DNA from: Maratus speciosus
Lineage: Eukaryota; Arthropoda; Arachnida; Araneae; Salticidae
Length of the DNA stretch: 64,000 nt
Direction: 5' to 3'
Assembly (NCBI GenBank): GCA_963932465.1
Contig: OZ010795.1
Span: 476,212,806-476,276,805 of the forward strand
The translations under genes were made by a program, and so were the position numbers. Positions 47,270 to 58,269 of the stretch are shown here, one piece after another; the first letter of the stretch is position 1, and every line of letters starts with the position of its first letter. Under the pieces are notes generated by a model. It had not been told where the DNA came from and did no database searches. It was given only the letters and a program-made list of their open reading frames with translations.

Positions 47270-49400
47270 TCTATACTAATAAAGAACACATCGCTCAGTG
47301 TATGTCCGTGTGTCTGTGTGAGTGCGATGGCAGGCAAAATCTATTGCACGTAGAAGTCTGAAAATTTAGGGTGAATAGTCCAAGGCAGGTCCTGATTTAC
47401 CCGAGGCTCATACTTTTAATTATTTAAGGGCCGGGAACCCTGGGCCCCTTTACGTTTTTATCCACTAAATTGTTAATAACATGCCTCTTTTCTACCCGAC
47501 TTTCTTTGTTTTTGGGGCGAATTCTCTATTCAGTTTTTACCTCATTTCTACATTTCAGTTAAGACCCTGGCAACCTTGGATAACTACTAAAGTAAAGTAA
47601 GTACTAAAACATTTTAACATGTTTTCATGTTAGGGCCTATCTCTCAACTATCAGTTGGACACTTTTGAGCCCCTATTACAGCTCCCGTAAATATGGTCCG
47701 ATCCACTAGTTTAATTTCCTATAGCTTCTTAGGTTCTCCAGCTATTACAAAGAACGACAAAAAAAAAATTAGACTTCTACCACCAAATTTGAATATTATT
47801 CGCCTTCTTGGGGCCCTTGGTGCAGCTTCTTTAAAAATGATCGGAATTGCTTGCGATTTTATTTGACATATTTCTAGCATCCTCCAAGCTGACTACTTTA
47901 AAAACTACTAAAAAGTATCTTTATACGCAACTACATGCCACTTAAATCTCTGGTCTCTTGGGGCCCGGTACAGGGATCCTTAAAGTTTTTGCACCATAAA
48001 TTGTTAATAAATTGCCTCCCCTTAATCTGATCTTCATTTTTGGAACCCTTTTTCCATTTAGTTATTCTCCCGTTTGTTTATTCCAGTTAAAACCATGGGG
48101 TACCCTAGGGTTCCATAGGGCCCTATCCGGTGCCCCTCGAACTTTTTGTGCATTTTTCACCACCTAATTTTCCCGCATTCTCAATATAAAATTTTAAAAT
48201 TGAGTCTTGCACTCTTCCTCCCGGACCAACACTCCCTTATTTTTACTGGACCCTAGGGTCCTGTTTTAAGCATCCCCCCCCTCCATTTTTGCGCATTTCT
48301 TTAAAATTTTATTCTCATGATTAATTCATACCCTATGCTTAATTTTGACTAAATGAAGGTCTAAAGTACTAAAAACTTACCCCTTTTAACAAGTTTTCAT
48401 GTTAGGGACCAGCTCTTTACTACCAGTTGGCCCTCTGTTATAGGTCCTTTAAAAACAGTCCGATTCACTAGCTTTTTTTAACAACTTCTTAAATCCTCCT
48501 GCTTCTGCATGAATGACACAAATATTTCTCAGACTTCAGCTACCACCAATTTTGAATATTAATCTCCTTCTTCGGTCCTTTGTTGCAGCTTCTTTAAAAA
48601 CTATCCGATTCTATTACAATCTTCTTTAATATAGTTTAAGCGTCCTCCAGCTACTTTAAAACTAATAAAAATTTTCTTATATCCAACTACCTCCCAGTTA
48701 AGATCCTGGCCCCCAGGGTCCAGTCTTTCTTTATATCTCAGCTACCATTTTTTCCGAACATTAATCTTCTTTTTCAGCATCAACTTACGTTTACTCACTA
48801 GAGCTGCAAATTAAAAATCGCGTTACTTTAAAGTTAACTTTAGATAAGGGATTTCATCCGTTTATTAAATATCGAGTTAATGTTAAAATTAATTAATGAA
48901 ATTTACAACGGGAGGGGGTATCTTCGACTGCTTGGGGTTGCATTCTTTCCCCGGATTCTAAGGACCCATTTCAACGGAATTTTGTTCATTCAATTTAGAT
49001 TACAATTCAGCTGCTTTCTGTATTATGAAATTTTATCTTAGACTTGAGTTACCAACATTTTCTAACATTAATGATGTATTCTTTTTTTTATTCTAAGGGC
49101 TTGATTACTACGAGGTTTGGCTCACTCAACTTGGTTTTAGATTGTCTCTGGCACGTACGGAGCACTTCCAGTACACGGTGCTTTAGGTAGCGGGGACCCA
49201 GGTTACAGGTTCGTTCGGAAAGAAGTTTTTTCCGAATACGCTAGATGCTGCGGAAGGCAATGGAGGCCTCCGAAATTAGGTTCATTTAAAAGAATCTCAA
49301 AAGATATAAAATGATACAAACTTAAGTTTTGTTTAAGGTTATTATTTACGGACCCCGGGTAAACCCGGTCGCGCCTGCTTGTAATGTAATAATATAATTG
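47270..49400 (-). repeat. repeat element with degenerate ~780-bp internal duplication
   Basis: On the minus strand the head is CAGGCGCGACCGGGTTTACC (near 49374) and the tail CTTTATTAGTATAGATTCT (near 47268). That is a G+C-rich head and a TAGTATAGAT-type tail as in 42922-46075. Internally, a block with ACTATCAGTTGGACAC and GGTCCGATCCACTAG at about 47648 recurs about 780 bp later as CTACCAGTTGGCCC and AGTCCGATTCACTAG. No coding motif. Confidence 0.5.
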
Positions 49401-49402
49401 GA

Positions 49403-49700
49403 ACGACAAACGTTAGGAATTAGAAGAATTTAAGAGTTAAAATTTTAATAATATTAATTTTGTATTAGTATTTCTATATAATTATGTTAATAATAAATAA
49501 ACTTATAGATATTTCATTCAAATGTAGGTATAAGAATTATTGCAATGATGAAAATTTGTATAAGAATTATTGCAGTGATGTAAATTTGTATAATTATTGT
49601 AACAATGAAATAACATGGTAACAGAACATTTTTATTTTATCACTACTGATAATATGCTCATTTGCATTACCAATTAACTTGGAGTAGGAGTCTGCATTCA
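49403..49700 (+). repeat. inverted-repeat family copy 2
   Basis: It contains AATATTAATTTTGTATTAGT, TTTCTATATAATTATGTTAA and two ATAAGAATTATTGCA(A/G)TGATG blocks. It is mirrored by 49985-50190 (short-range palindrome) and by 51530-51720. Confidence 0.75.
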
Positions 49701-49984
49701 AATGGCTTTTAAATTTCTAAATTTGTAACCCTCTTTTTTCGGCTCGAAACAGTGTAAATGAATGTGTTGACAGAGACCGCAGGGTCTGAACGTGGGTTGG
49801 CAAGCGTAACTCTTTGGGAACAGTTATTGTCCAATGATTAACAGGGTTTTCCGCAAGGATAACCATCATTCGTGTTTAAAAATATACCTATAAAACTATT
49901 TAAACATCGTTGCACTATAATCGTTGCAATATAATTCCATTTTTATATTAATCTGAAACTTCATGTTAAAATAAATGTTCCTTT

Positions 49985-50190
49985 TATACAAATGGTGTTT
50001 TCTACTCCAAGTTAATTGACAATGTAAATGAACTTTATATCAGTAGAAATAACATAAAAATTTGCCATTGCATTAGAGAACATAATGTATCTTATTTCAT
50101 TGTTACCGTAATTATACAAACCTACATCATTGTAATAATTCTTATACAAATTTGTATCATTGCAATAACTCTTATACACTCATGTTTTAT
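49985..50190 (-). repeat. inverted-repeat family copy 3
   Basis: CTACTCCAAGTTAATTGACA and ACATCATTGTAATAATTCTT are the reverse complements of the end of copy 2. Together they make a palindrome of about 650 bp with a roughly 300-bp spacer. Confidence 0.7.
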
Positions 50191-50339
50191 GAAGATTGCA
50201 ACACCGCGATTGAGGAATGACGCGATTGAGATGAAAATTTCAGAGAATGCAAAGTATAGTGTGTTATGCAAATGATTTTAATTTCAGGGACATCATACAT
50301 TAGTGATCAGAGCAGGGTCCCCTGGACTGCTGCTGAAAC

Positions 50340-51463
50340 CGTATAAATAGTGGGATGTAGCGAGATGTTGAGAATTAATTGTCTGTGGTTATTTGTTAAT
50401 GGTAAACGTTTAGGTGAGACGTAACTATGTCTCTTTGACGAAAGAAAGCGGCACTTCATCAACTGACGGAGTTTGAATAGAGAGAATCATCGGCCTTCGT
50501 GAAGAAGGATTTTTCTTTTGTACAAAAGCAGCTCGTGTGCAGCTTTACAGCAGCAGAATGATGGAAGTTTGGAGACAGTGTTCCGATGAGGCTCGAACAA
50601 CTCGGAAATCTGAGAGTGAACCCCGAACGGTGACGTTAACGCGTGACGATAGATACATGATCCAGATGGAGCTGACGGACTGTACATCTTCATCTAGAGA
50701 ATAGGCAGCATGAACTGCTTCAGGTGTATCACTGTCTGCATCGTTAATTCATCTGCGTCTGCTGCACCTTGGAATGCCTGCAAAAGCTCCTTTATACAGG
50801 ATCACCCTCCCGCAAAACCATCTACGACAGCGGCTGCAATGTGCTCATGAACGTAGAGACTGACATGCAGATACACAACAAGTTGTTTTATCTGAAGAAT
50901 CCTGCTTTAATTTGTAGTACCATCATGGCGGATTTGCGTTAAACGCTATGCCGGTTAACGCTACCTTCCGGAGTGCATTATCGAACGTCATAGTGGACGA
51001 ACACCGGGAGTTACGATCTGGGATGCGATTGCGCCTCATGTACGATCGAGGCTGCAACTAATTGTGGGTAATTTTGAACAGTAACATATACATCAATGAA
51101 GTGCTGAAGCCCGAAATCGTTTCTTTCCTTGAAGGCATTCCTGCAGCTGTCTTTCAACAGGATAGTGCCCGCCTACATGTTGCAACGAATATTTAAGACA
51201 TCTTGTCAGAAAATCACATACAGCTTCTTCCGTGGTCAGCGTATTTGCCAGATATTTCGCCCATTAAACATGTGGGGGATTTCGTTGATCGGTGGCGTCT
51301 CGCTCGTTATCCTCCTCCTATAGCTTCTGCAGGTGAACTTTGGATAAACATACAAAGAATATGGAATGTTCTTCCCCAGGCAGACCTTAAATATCTGTTT
51401 GACATTATGCCACGGTGTATAGCAGCCCTTATTACAGCGCGTGGTGGCTACACCAAATACTGA
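50340..51463 (+). pseudogene. Tc1-like transposase fossil, copy B
   Basis: In order along the plus strand, with frame changes: HQLTEFE, EIIGLREEGFFF and MMEVWRQCSDEARTTRKSES (first DNA-binding lobe and linker), LTRDDRYMIQMELTDCTSSS (second lobe), and IFQQDSARLHVATNI (second Asp region, Asn after Asp changed to Ser). The C-terminal frame to the stop at 51463 has ENHIQLLPWSAYLPDISPIK, where the catalytic Glu reads Lys, and finishes ITARGGYTKY. The changes at the third catalytic position and the many breaks make it inactive. It belongs to the same subfamily as copy A (36.8-37.6 kb), not to the intact 14-kb element. Confidence 0.8.
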
Positions 51464-51529
51464 TTTCGGTCACTTAATATTGTTTTGTTTTTTTACTTTG
51501 AAAATGTAATCATTTGTTTGTACCAATAA

Positions 51530-52035
51530 TAGTCGTGTATGTATCAAACATGGGTGTACAAATTTGCATCATTGCAAAAATTCTTATGCCTGCTTTTGTC
51601 TGAAGTATCTGCAACTTATTTTACTGTTAACATAATTATATAGAAATACTAATCTAAAATTAATATTGTTAAAATTTAAACTATTAAATTTATCTAATTC
51701 CTAACTTTTTTCGTTCTAATTCCATTATTATATTGTTCTTGGTTTTAATGACACATTATAATTTCCTATTACATTATTGAGAGTATCCTTCTTCATGTTA
51801 ATTCATAGTGTAAAATAATGTTTTATGAGCTGAGATAATATATTAATCTGCTGTAGGATTAGTGAAATCAATATAAGTCATTACATCATTTCCATAATCC
51901 CTTTAGAACCATGCTTTGATGTGAAATATACGTAAATTTAATTTACAATCAACATAATTATATACGAATATTTCTCTGGTATTATGGTCCGATGTGTAAT
52001 GTTGAATCTAATTTTGTACTTTGTAAAATCTTTGT
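51530..52035 (-). repeat. inverted-repeat family copies 4 and 5 (right outer arms)
   Basis: 51530-51720 is the reverse complement of copy 2 (ACATAATTATATAGAAATAC, AAAATTAATATTGTTAAAAT). 51775-52025 is the reverse complement of copy 1 (TGTAATGTTGAATCTAATTTT). Adjoining sequence to about 52130 (CTATGGTGAGTTTCTAGAAT) recurs near 59953 and 60218. Confidence 0.75.
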
Positions 52036-52139
52036 ACCGATTCCAATAGAATATAATTCTAAAATTCTATGGTGAGTTTCTAGAATAAACTTTTATTTTT
52101 TTGCCGAACAATCATTTTTACATGTGTTTGTAGTTATAT

Positions 52140-52455
52140 AAATACGTAGCACCTATAGTCGTCGTGTGGTCCGTCTGTCTGTTTGTCTGCATATAACAGC
52201 GCAAAAACTACCCAACCGAATGGTTTGAAATTAAATATAAGTAATCGTTGCAGAATTGTGTCGAGTCATTCCTAATTTTATGAAAATCGAATCAAAACTA
52301 AAAAAAAATAAGAATAAAAGTTTTCTTCATTCTATTAAATCCTATCATACGTAATTAATTCAATGATATCCCATGATAGGTAATGATTCTAGGTTTCCAT
52401 GACGATTACATCCTATTTAAACTGGAGTCATATCATTTCCGTATTATTGAATTTA
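52140..52455. other. head of a repeat with GTCTGTCTGTTTGTCTG tract
   Basis: GGTCCGTCTGTCTGTTTGTC near 52170, followed by ACTACCCAACCGAATGG and then A+T-rich DNA. It resembles the microsatellite-plus-unit start of other arrays here but appears as a single copy. Confidence 0.4.
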
Positions 52456-52460
52456 ATATA

Positions 52461-53910
52461 CACTGGTGGACAAAACTTAATGACCATTGTTATTTTCAAC
52501 GATTACTGTTAGAAATAGATCCACAGCAGCACGTGTAAATTTGAATGAATGCGGATTTACTCTGTTTTGTGAAACTTATGCAAATTTTGTACTTCCGCTT
52601 TGTTGATTACTTGACAGCAGGGATAAGATTTTAGGCAATCGTGGGTGTTGTGAGTTGTCATTAGATGTAAAAATTCGTGGAGATGGAGTGAAGCTTGAAC
52701 ACTGAAATTTTTTAACATTTCTTTGAGGCATCATTGGCAGCATTCCAAAAGAGTAATGTACTTTGAGTAATATGAAGAATACGTACCAGGTACACGGGAG
52801 GAGGTCGTCCTAGCAGGACGACGTCCGAAGAAGATCCGCTATATTGTTATTTCGCCAAAAAGGAAACGACGCGGCACAGCTGGTCAATTAGCAAATCAAC
52901 TTTTCGTTTGCCACAGGAACTAAAATATCGCTTAAAACTGTTGCAAGACGTTTGAAAAAGGGTGGATTGTACGCCGGAAGACCTACTGTGTCTGTCCCAC
53001 TCTCGAGACGCCAACGTAGCGCCCGTTTACAGTGGTGCCGTATGCATCTCAATTGGACTGATGACGACTGGTCTACTGTGCTCTACTCAGATGAAAGTAG
53101 ATTCAGTCTATCGTCTGATTGTAGATGTAAACTGATATGGCGCGAGGTTGGTAGTGCTTACTGTTGCGAAAATTTTCTAGAAAGAGATCGATATTCGACT
53201 TCAAGTATCATGGTGTGGGCAGGCATCATATTCAATGGCCGCATGGATCTCTATGTGCTTGACCAAGGGCCTATGATCGGTAGACGGTGCATTGAAGAAG
53301 TCCTGCTTCCACATGTTCGGCCTTTTCGAGGTGCTTTCGGCAAAATGTTTCGTTTTATAGACGAAAACGCACCTTGTCATCGCACACAGTCTGTACAAGA
53401 TTGTCTTGAGGCCGAAGAGATCCATCGCATTGACTGGTCAGCACGCGTCCTTGACCTGAATCCCATTGAAAATGTATCGGATGCCTTCGAGAGACGTATT
53501 GCTGCTCGACAATTTCCTTCAACAAACAAGGAAACCCTCATCCGTGCAGTGAAGGAGGAATGGAGTAACTTGCCTCAACAGCTGCTAAATCATGTTGTCC
53601 TGAGTATGCCACGCTGTGTTGAAAGTTGTCTCGCATTACATGGTTGCCACATTCCTTATTGATATGGCACAGACGATTGTTAATTATGAATATTTCGCTT
53701 TCTTTGTACAGTCGTGTTTTTGGACAGTATTCACGCTTCAGAAAAAGAACCTCTGGTAATACCCAGTATACATCCTTTCAACAAAATTTTTATATTAAAT
53801 CCTGTGTAACATTCTGTTAATACTATTGTTTGCTTCTTGACCCACAATCTTACGTAGATTCTCATTTATGCGTACATTTCTTCTTGGTCCTTAAGTTTAT
53901 TCCACCAGTG
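52461..53910 (+). mobile_element. second Tc1-like transposon, inactivated
   Basis: The ends are CACTGGTGGACAAAACTTAA (52461) and the inverted TTAAGTTTATTCCACCAGTG (ending 53910), matching at most of about 25 positions. TA is present on both sides (52459-52460 and 53911-53912). Total length is 1450 bp. The transposase is broken in its N-terminal third. Confidence 0.88.
52790..53662 (+). pseudogene. Tc1-like transposase pseudogene (C-terminal 236 codons open)
   Basis: The N-terminal lobe survives only as fragments (VLAGRRPKKIRYIVIS, KRKRRGTAGQLANQLF) with frameshifts and a stop near 52921. From 52952 a frame is open to the TGA after 53662. It has LYSDESRF (first catalytic Asp), SSIMVWAGIIFNGRMDLYVL, then FRFIDENAPCHRTQ, and DLNPIENV with the final Glu. 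At the second catalytic position the family reads D-N-A-P-C-H, but here it is E-N-A-P-C-H, so Asp is replaced by Glu. Loss of the N-terminal DNA-binding lobe and this substitution argue against activity. It is distinct from the 14-kb element in terminal repeats and sequence. Confidence 0.85.
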
Positions 53911-53916
53911 TATGTA

Positions 53917-55043
53917 GGGTAGACCGGGGCACATTTACGCGGATTTTTTTTTTTCAATATATTTTCTCATTTTCATATTTTAAATCAGGAAATTTCAGAC
54001 ATTGCGGTTTTATAAAGCAGTTAATAAAGTCAAAATTTGTGTATTCAGTTGTTGCCTTATTTGTGATTTAAACCGTAAACAAAAAAATTTTTTGGGTCCA
54101 AGTCTTTTGCGTAAACTTGCCCCTTGAACGGGGCACGTTTACGCATATTATAAGTGATACCAAGGATTAAGTGAAATAAATATTTAATAAAATTGAAATG
54201 TTTTATTCATAACTTAAAACACTGTTTAAAAAGAAATAAAGAGAATTAATTAAAGAACATTTTATATGCTAAACAGAAAACATAGGGCTTATTGCTAATT
54301 AAAAACAAAAATTATTTAGTCATCTTCATCATCACTGTTACAGTTTTTACAAACAAAAAATAACGTAATTCCTTTTGCACACTTGTCATGCGACCACCTT
54401 TTGCATCTAAGACAATGAACCCAGTCTTGTCCTTTTTAAATTGTTTGCATGATTTAAAACAATAAATACACATACAGTTTTCATCTTCATCATCTCATTC
54501 ACTATTTTCTTTATTCCAGAGTGTATAAACTTTTTCCCTTTTGCAGTTTCTGGTTTCATACTTTTCCCTTTGCTGTCTTCTTGTTCTGCTTCCATAGAAA
54601 CTTGTAAATGTTTACGTAATTTCTTCTTTTTGAGTGTGCGTAAAGGTGCCCCGATGTCAGTGCGTAAACGTGCCCCGTCGCCATATTTGGATTCATTTTT
54701 AAAGTGCAACGAAAATTAATAACATTCCTGTTCATACAGATACAGTTCTCAAAAAAGGATAAAATTCTGCTAATGTTCATATATTTGTTTATCCTTAACT
54801 AAGTATTTTTAGTTCACAATAAGTTTCAAGAAGTTCAACACAAAATTTACTGACCTTGACAGAACACAGATTATCCTTTCCTCATGCCAGACGGAAGTTC
54901 GACTGACGCCCAAAAACTTGTGAGAATACCTACTAGGGAGCAGCATCAATCTTTCATGACTGGTGGCGCGCCAGTTATAACTTGTTTCGGAAAAAGTGCA
55001 CTGCGTAAACGTACTCCAAGCATAAATGTGCCCTCTAATCGTA
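53917..55043 (-). mobile_element. pogo-like non-autonomous element with PHD-like tail
   Basis: The left end is GGGTAGACCGGGGCACATTT, preceded by TA (53915-53916). The right end carries the inverted AAATGTGCCCTCTAATCG near 55024-55041. The motif GGGGCACGTTTACGC and its complement recur inside near 54083, 54128, 54642, 54663 and 55004. It retains only the C-terminal part of a minus-strand gene. It begins 6 bp after the end of the Tc1 element. Confidence 0.7.
54316..54560 (-). pseudogene. PHD-like zinc-finger C-terminus, frameshifted
   Basis: On the minus strand one frame gives ENCMCIYCFKSCKQFKKDK (first ligands). After a frame change, DWVHCLRCKRWSHDKCAKG, then FVCKNCNSDDEDD and TAA at 54316-54318. 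Joined as ordered blocks this is a C-x2-C, C-x2-C, H-x3-C, C-x2-C PHD-like pattern ending in an acidic tail. Upstream minus-strand sequence is Lys/Glu-rich (KKKKLRKHLQ), like the linker before the finger in pogo-like transposases. The frameshift inactivates it. Confidence 0.6.
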
Positions 55044-55971
55044 ATAAATTTTGTATTTATTCATTTTTGCATCAGAGAGCAACAGTTATTCACTAAGATC
55101 TGAATATTCATAAAATTAGTTATAGTACGAACACACCACATTTGCCAAGTTTCACATACAATTTTCGACTTCTTTATTTTAGCTACTAATATTTTAAAAA
55201 AATTATTGAAATCTCTTCAGTATTTCCTGATAACTAGGTACAGAAATCCCTAACATTCGCGAAGGTTAGGTTCGCAGAAACCTCGGTAAATGTCAGAATC
55301 GCGAATGTTGAGACTATATTCCCCTGCATAAAAGGGGGTTAGTTAGGTTTTAAGATTTAAAAAAAAACAAACAAAAAAAAAATGAAGTACAAAAATGTAC
55401 TTATTAAGCGTTAAAAGTACATGCTGTAAATAAATTTGAATAATTATAAACCTATTACGCAAAGTTTAGTTGCAAGTTGATGGTTGAAAAAATTATTGAT
55501 AAGGCAGAGTAGCCATATTTAGACCGCCGCTTTAATTGGACCGTTGCCATTCTGCCGTTAATTACAGGAAAAGACTCCATCTACCGCTAAAATCCTACTT
55601 ATCAGAATAACGTCACTCATGATTAGAAGAAGCAGCCGCCTACCACGTGCTGTTTTCAGACAATTTAAAAAAACCTAAAGTTAGCTGTTTTAATCTAATT
55701 TTTTCCTACTAAATGTAAGTGAATATTTTAAAACTAAGATAAGTTGTTATCTTTTCATATACATAATTCATCTGTTTATTGCTCATATTTTTCACGCGGA
55801 TTTGTTTGATTTCGTTTTTGTTCTTAGTTTTGAAATTAACTGTTTTAAAAAATGGCGCAGTTGCCGTAATTGGGCCAATTTAAGTTACTTAAATTGGACC
55901 AGATATGCGATCATAAATTTGAAAAGTAAGTAATGAATTTCGAGGATGGTATGCTTTGTACACTATTTTTT

Positions 55972-57970
55972 AGGGTTTCGTTCATCTGACGAAACCCTAT
56001 TCATCTCGCTCCTCTGTCTGTCTGTCTGTCCGTCACATAGCCCGTTCTCAGAAACTATACATGTTGGAGACTTGAAATTTTGCATACTTATAGATGAACA
56101 CCAAACATCATACGACAAATCATAAAATTTTGAAAAAGTCATACATTTAACCCTTTGGGCTCCCACATGTGTATTTTAAACAATTCTGTCTATGTGAGCC
56201 TCTAATTAGGTTGGAGGCGTGAAATTTTGCATACTTACAGCTGAATACCTCACATCAAATGACAAACCATGAAATTTTGGAAAAAGTCGTACATTTAACC
56301 CTTTGGGCTCCCACATGTGTATTTTAAACAATTCTTTGTAAGTGAACCCTAATTAGGTTGTAGGAGTGAAATTTTGCATACTTATAGCTGAATACCTCAC
56401 ATCAAACGAAAAATTATAAAATTTTGATGAAGTCGTACATTTAACCCTTTGGGCTCACACATGTGTCTTTTAAACAATTATTTCTATGTGAGCCTCTAAT
56501 TAGGTTGGAGGCGTGAAATTTTGCTTACTTATAGTTAAATACCTCAGATCAAACGAAAAATCATAAAATTTTGAAAAAGTCGTACATTTAACCCTTTGGG
56601 CTCCTACATGTGTATTTTAAACAATTCTTTCTATGTGAGCCTCTAATTAGGTTGGAGGCGTGAAATTTTGCATACTTATAGCTGAATATCTCACATCAAA
56701 CGACAAATCATAAAATTTTGCAAAAGTCGTACATTTAATCCTTTGGGTGCCCAGAAGTGTATTTTAAACAATTATTTCTAAGTGAACCCTAATTAGGTTG
56801 GAGGCGTGAAATTTTGCATACTTATAGCTGAACTTCTCACATCAAACGACAAAACATAAAATTTTGAAAAAGTCGTACATTAACCCTTTGGGCTCCCACA
56901 TGTGTATTTAAAAAAATTCTTTCTAAGTCAGCCCATAATTATGCTGGAGCCGTGAAATTTTGCATACTTATAGCAGAACACCTCACATCAAACGACAAAA
57001 TATAAAATTTTGAAAAAGTCATACATTTAAACTTTTGGGCTTTCACATGTATATTTTAAACAATTCTTTCTAAGTGACACCCTATTTAGGTTGGAGGTGT
57101 GAAATTTTGCATACTTATAGCTGATCACCTCACATCAAATGACAAACCATAAAATTTTGAAAAAGTCGTATATTTATCCCTATCGGCTCCCAGATATGCA
57201 TTTTAAACAATTCTTTCTAAGTCAGCCCCTAATTACGTTGGAGGTGTGAAATTTTGCATACTTACAGCTGAGCACCTCGCTTCAAACGACAAATCATAAG
57301 ATTTCAAAAAGTCGTACATTAACCCTTTGGGCTCCTACATGTGTATTTTAAACAATTCTTTCTAAGTGACGCCCTATTTACGTTGGAGGCGTGAAATTTT
57401 GCATACTTATAGCAGAACACCTGAGCCCAGGCGAGAAATCATAAAATCTTGAAAAATCTTACGTTTAACCCTTTGAGCTATCACATATATATTTTAAGCT
57501 ATTCTGTCTACGAGAGCCCCTAATTAAGTTGGAGACATGAATTTTTGCATACGTATAGCTGAATACCTCAGACTACGCGACAAATCATAAAAATTTCAAA
57601 AAGTCTTATATTATTTACTCCTCCGTGCTCTAACTTGTATATTTTAAGCAATTTTTCTAACCTCTGCCCTTTTCACACGGGGAGCACTTTTCCAACTTTT
57701 GCCGACACCCCTTTGACTATTCTTTCATGTTATGCACCATAGCCTTACATATTTTAGTTCCACTTTTAACCGCCAGGGGCGCCTATTTATCTCTGCTGCT
57801 ATGGGCCCAATCCCTTCGACTAATATATATACGGATAGTACGTAAAACGGAGTTTTGTTCGGATAGAGGTTTGTTTAGAATAGAATGCGTCCCTGGTTGC
57901 GAAATGTGGAACTAACAGATTTTTCAAAGGGATAAAGTGTTTTGAAAGGAATATTAAACGAAACCCTCTG
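55972..57970 (-). mobile_element. hairpin-ended element with a 147-bp tandem array
   Basis: On the minus strand the 5' end carries CAGAGGGTTTCGTTT (complement at 57957-57970). The 3' end has a GACGGACAGACAGACAGACA tract and then the hairpin AGGGTTTCGTC...GAACGAAACCCT followed by AAAAA (55966-55998). The array has eleven units: the anchor GAAATTTTGCATACTTA begins at 56074, 56221, 56368, 56515, 56662, 56808, 56954, 57101, 57248, 57392 and 57539. Spacings are 147 with only 146, 146 and 144 as exceptions. Each unit also holds TTTAACCCTTTGGGCTCCCA. A unique segment lies at about 57620-57950. It is structurally the same kind of element as 39835-42177. Confidence 0.75.
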
Positions 57971-58269
57971 TATGATTTGTGATCACACTTACCCACTTGT
58001 TTTATATTTTATAATGGATTACTTATCTGGATTAATTTTTTTATACAGTTTAGGCCTATATAAACATAAAAATATTTTTATATGTCTGTGCAATAAATTT
58101 TGTTTGCAATGTCTTTATCTTGTAATTGTATTTATTTTCTTTGAATTCTTTATTCCTACGGCATATTTGATTTACAGAGTTATATTCAAACATTTTCGTC
58201 CTGCAGGATATTTGTGGTGGAAGACTTTTTACAGTTCTGGAGGGTGGAATTATATTTTTTGCCATTAAA

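Noticed and set aside
55972..57620. Regular repeats as a CRISPR array
   Set aside because: The whole 147-bp unit is repeated with no short repeat/unique spacer structure, there are no cas genes, and the genome is clearly eukaryotic.
57942..58268. 108-aa hydrophobic plus frame resembling a membrane protein
   Set aside because: It starts inside the hairpin-ended element and crosses its junction with the pogo-like element; the hydrophobic look comes from T-rich DNA.
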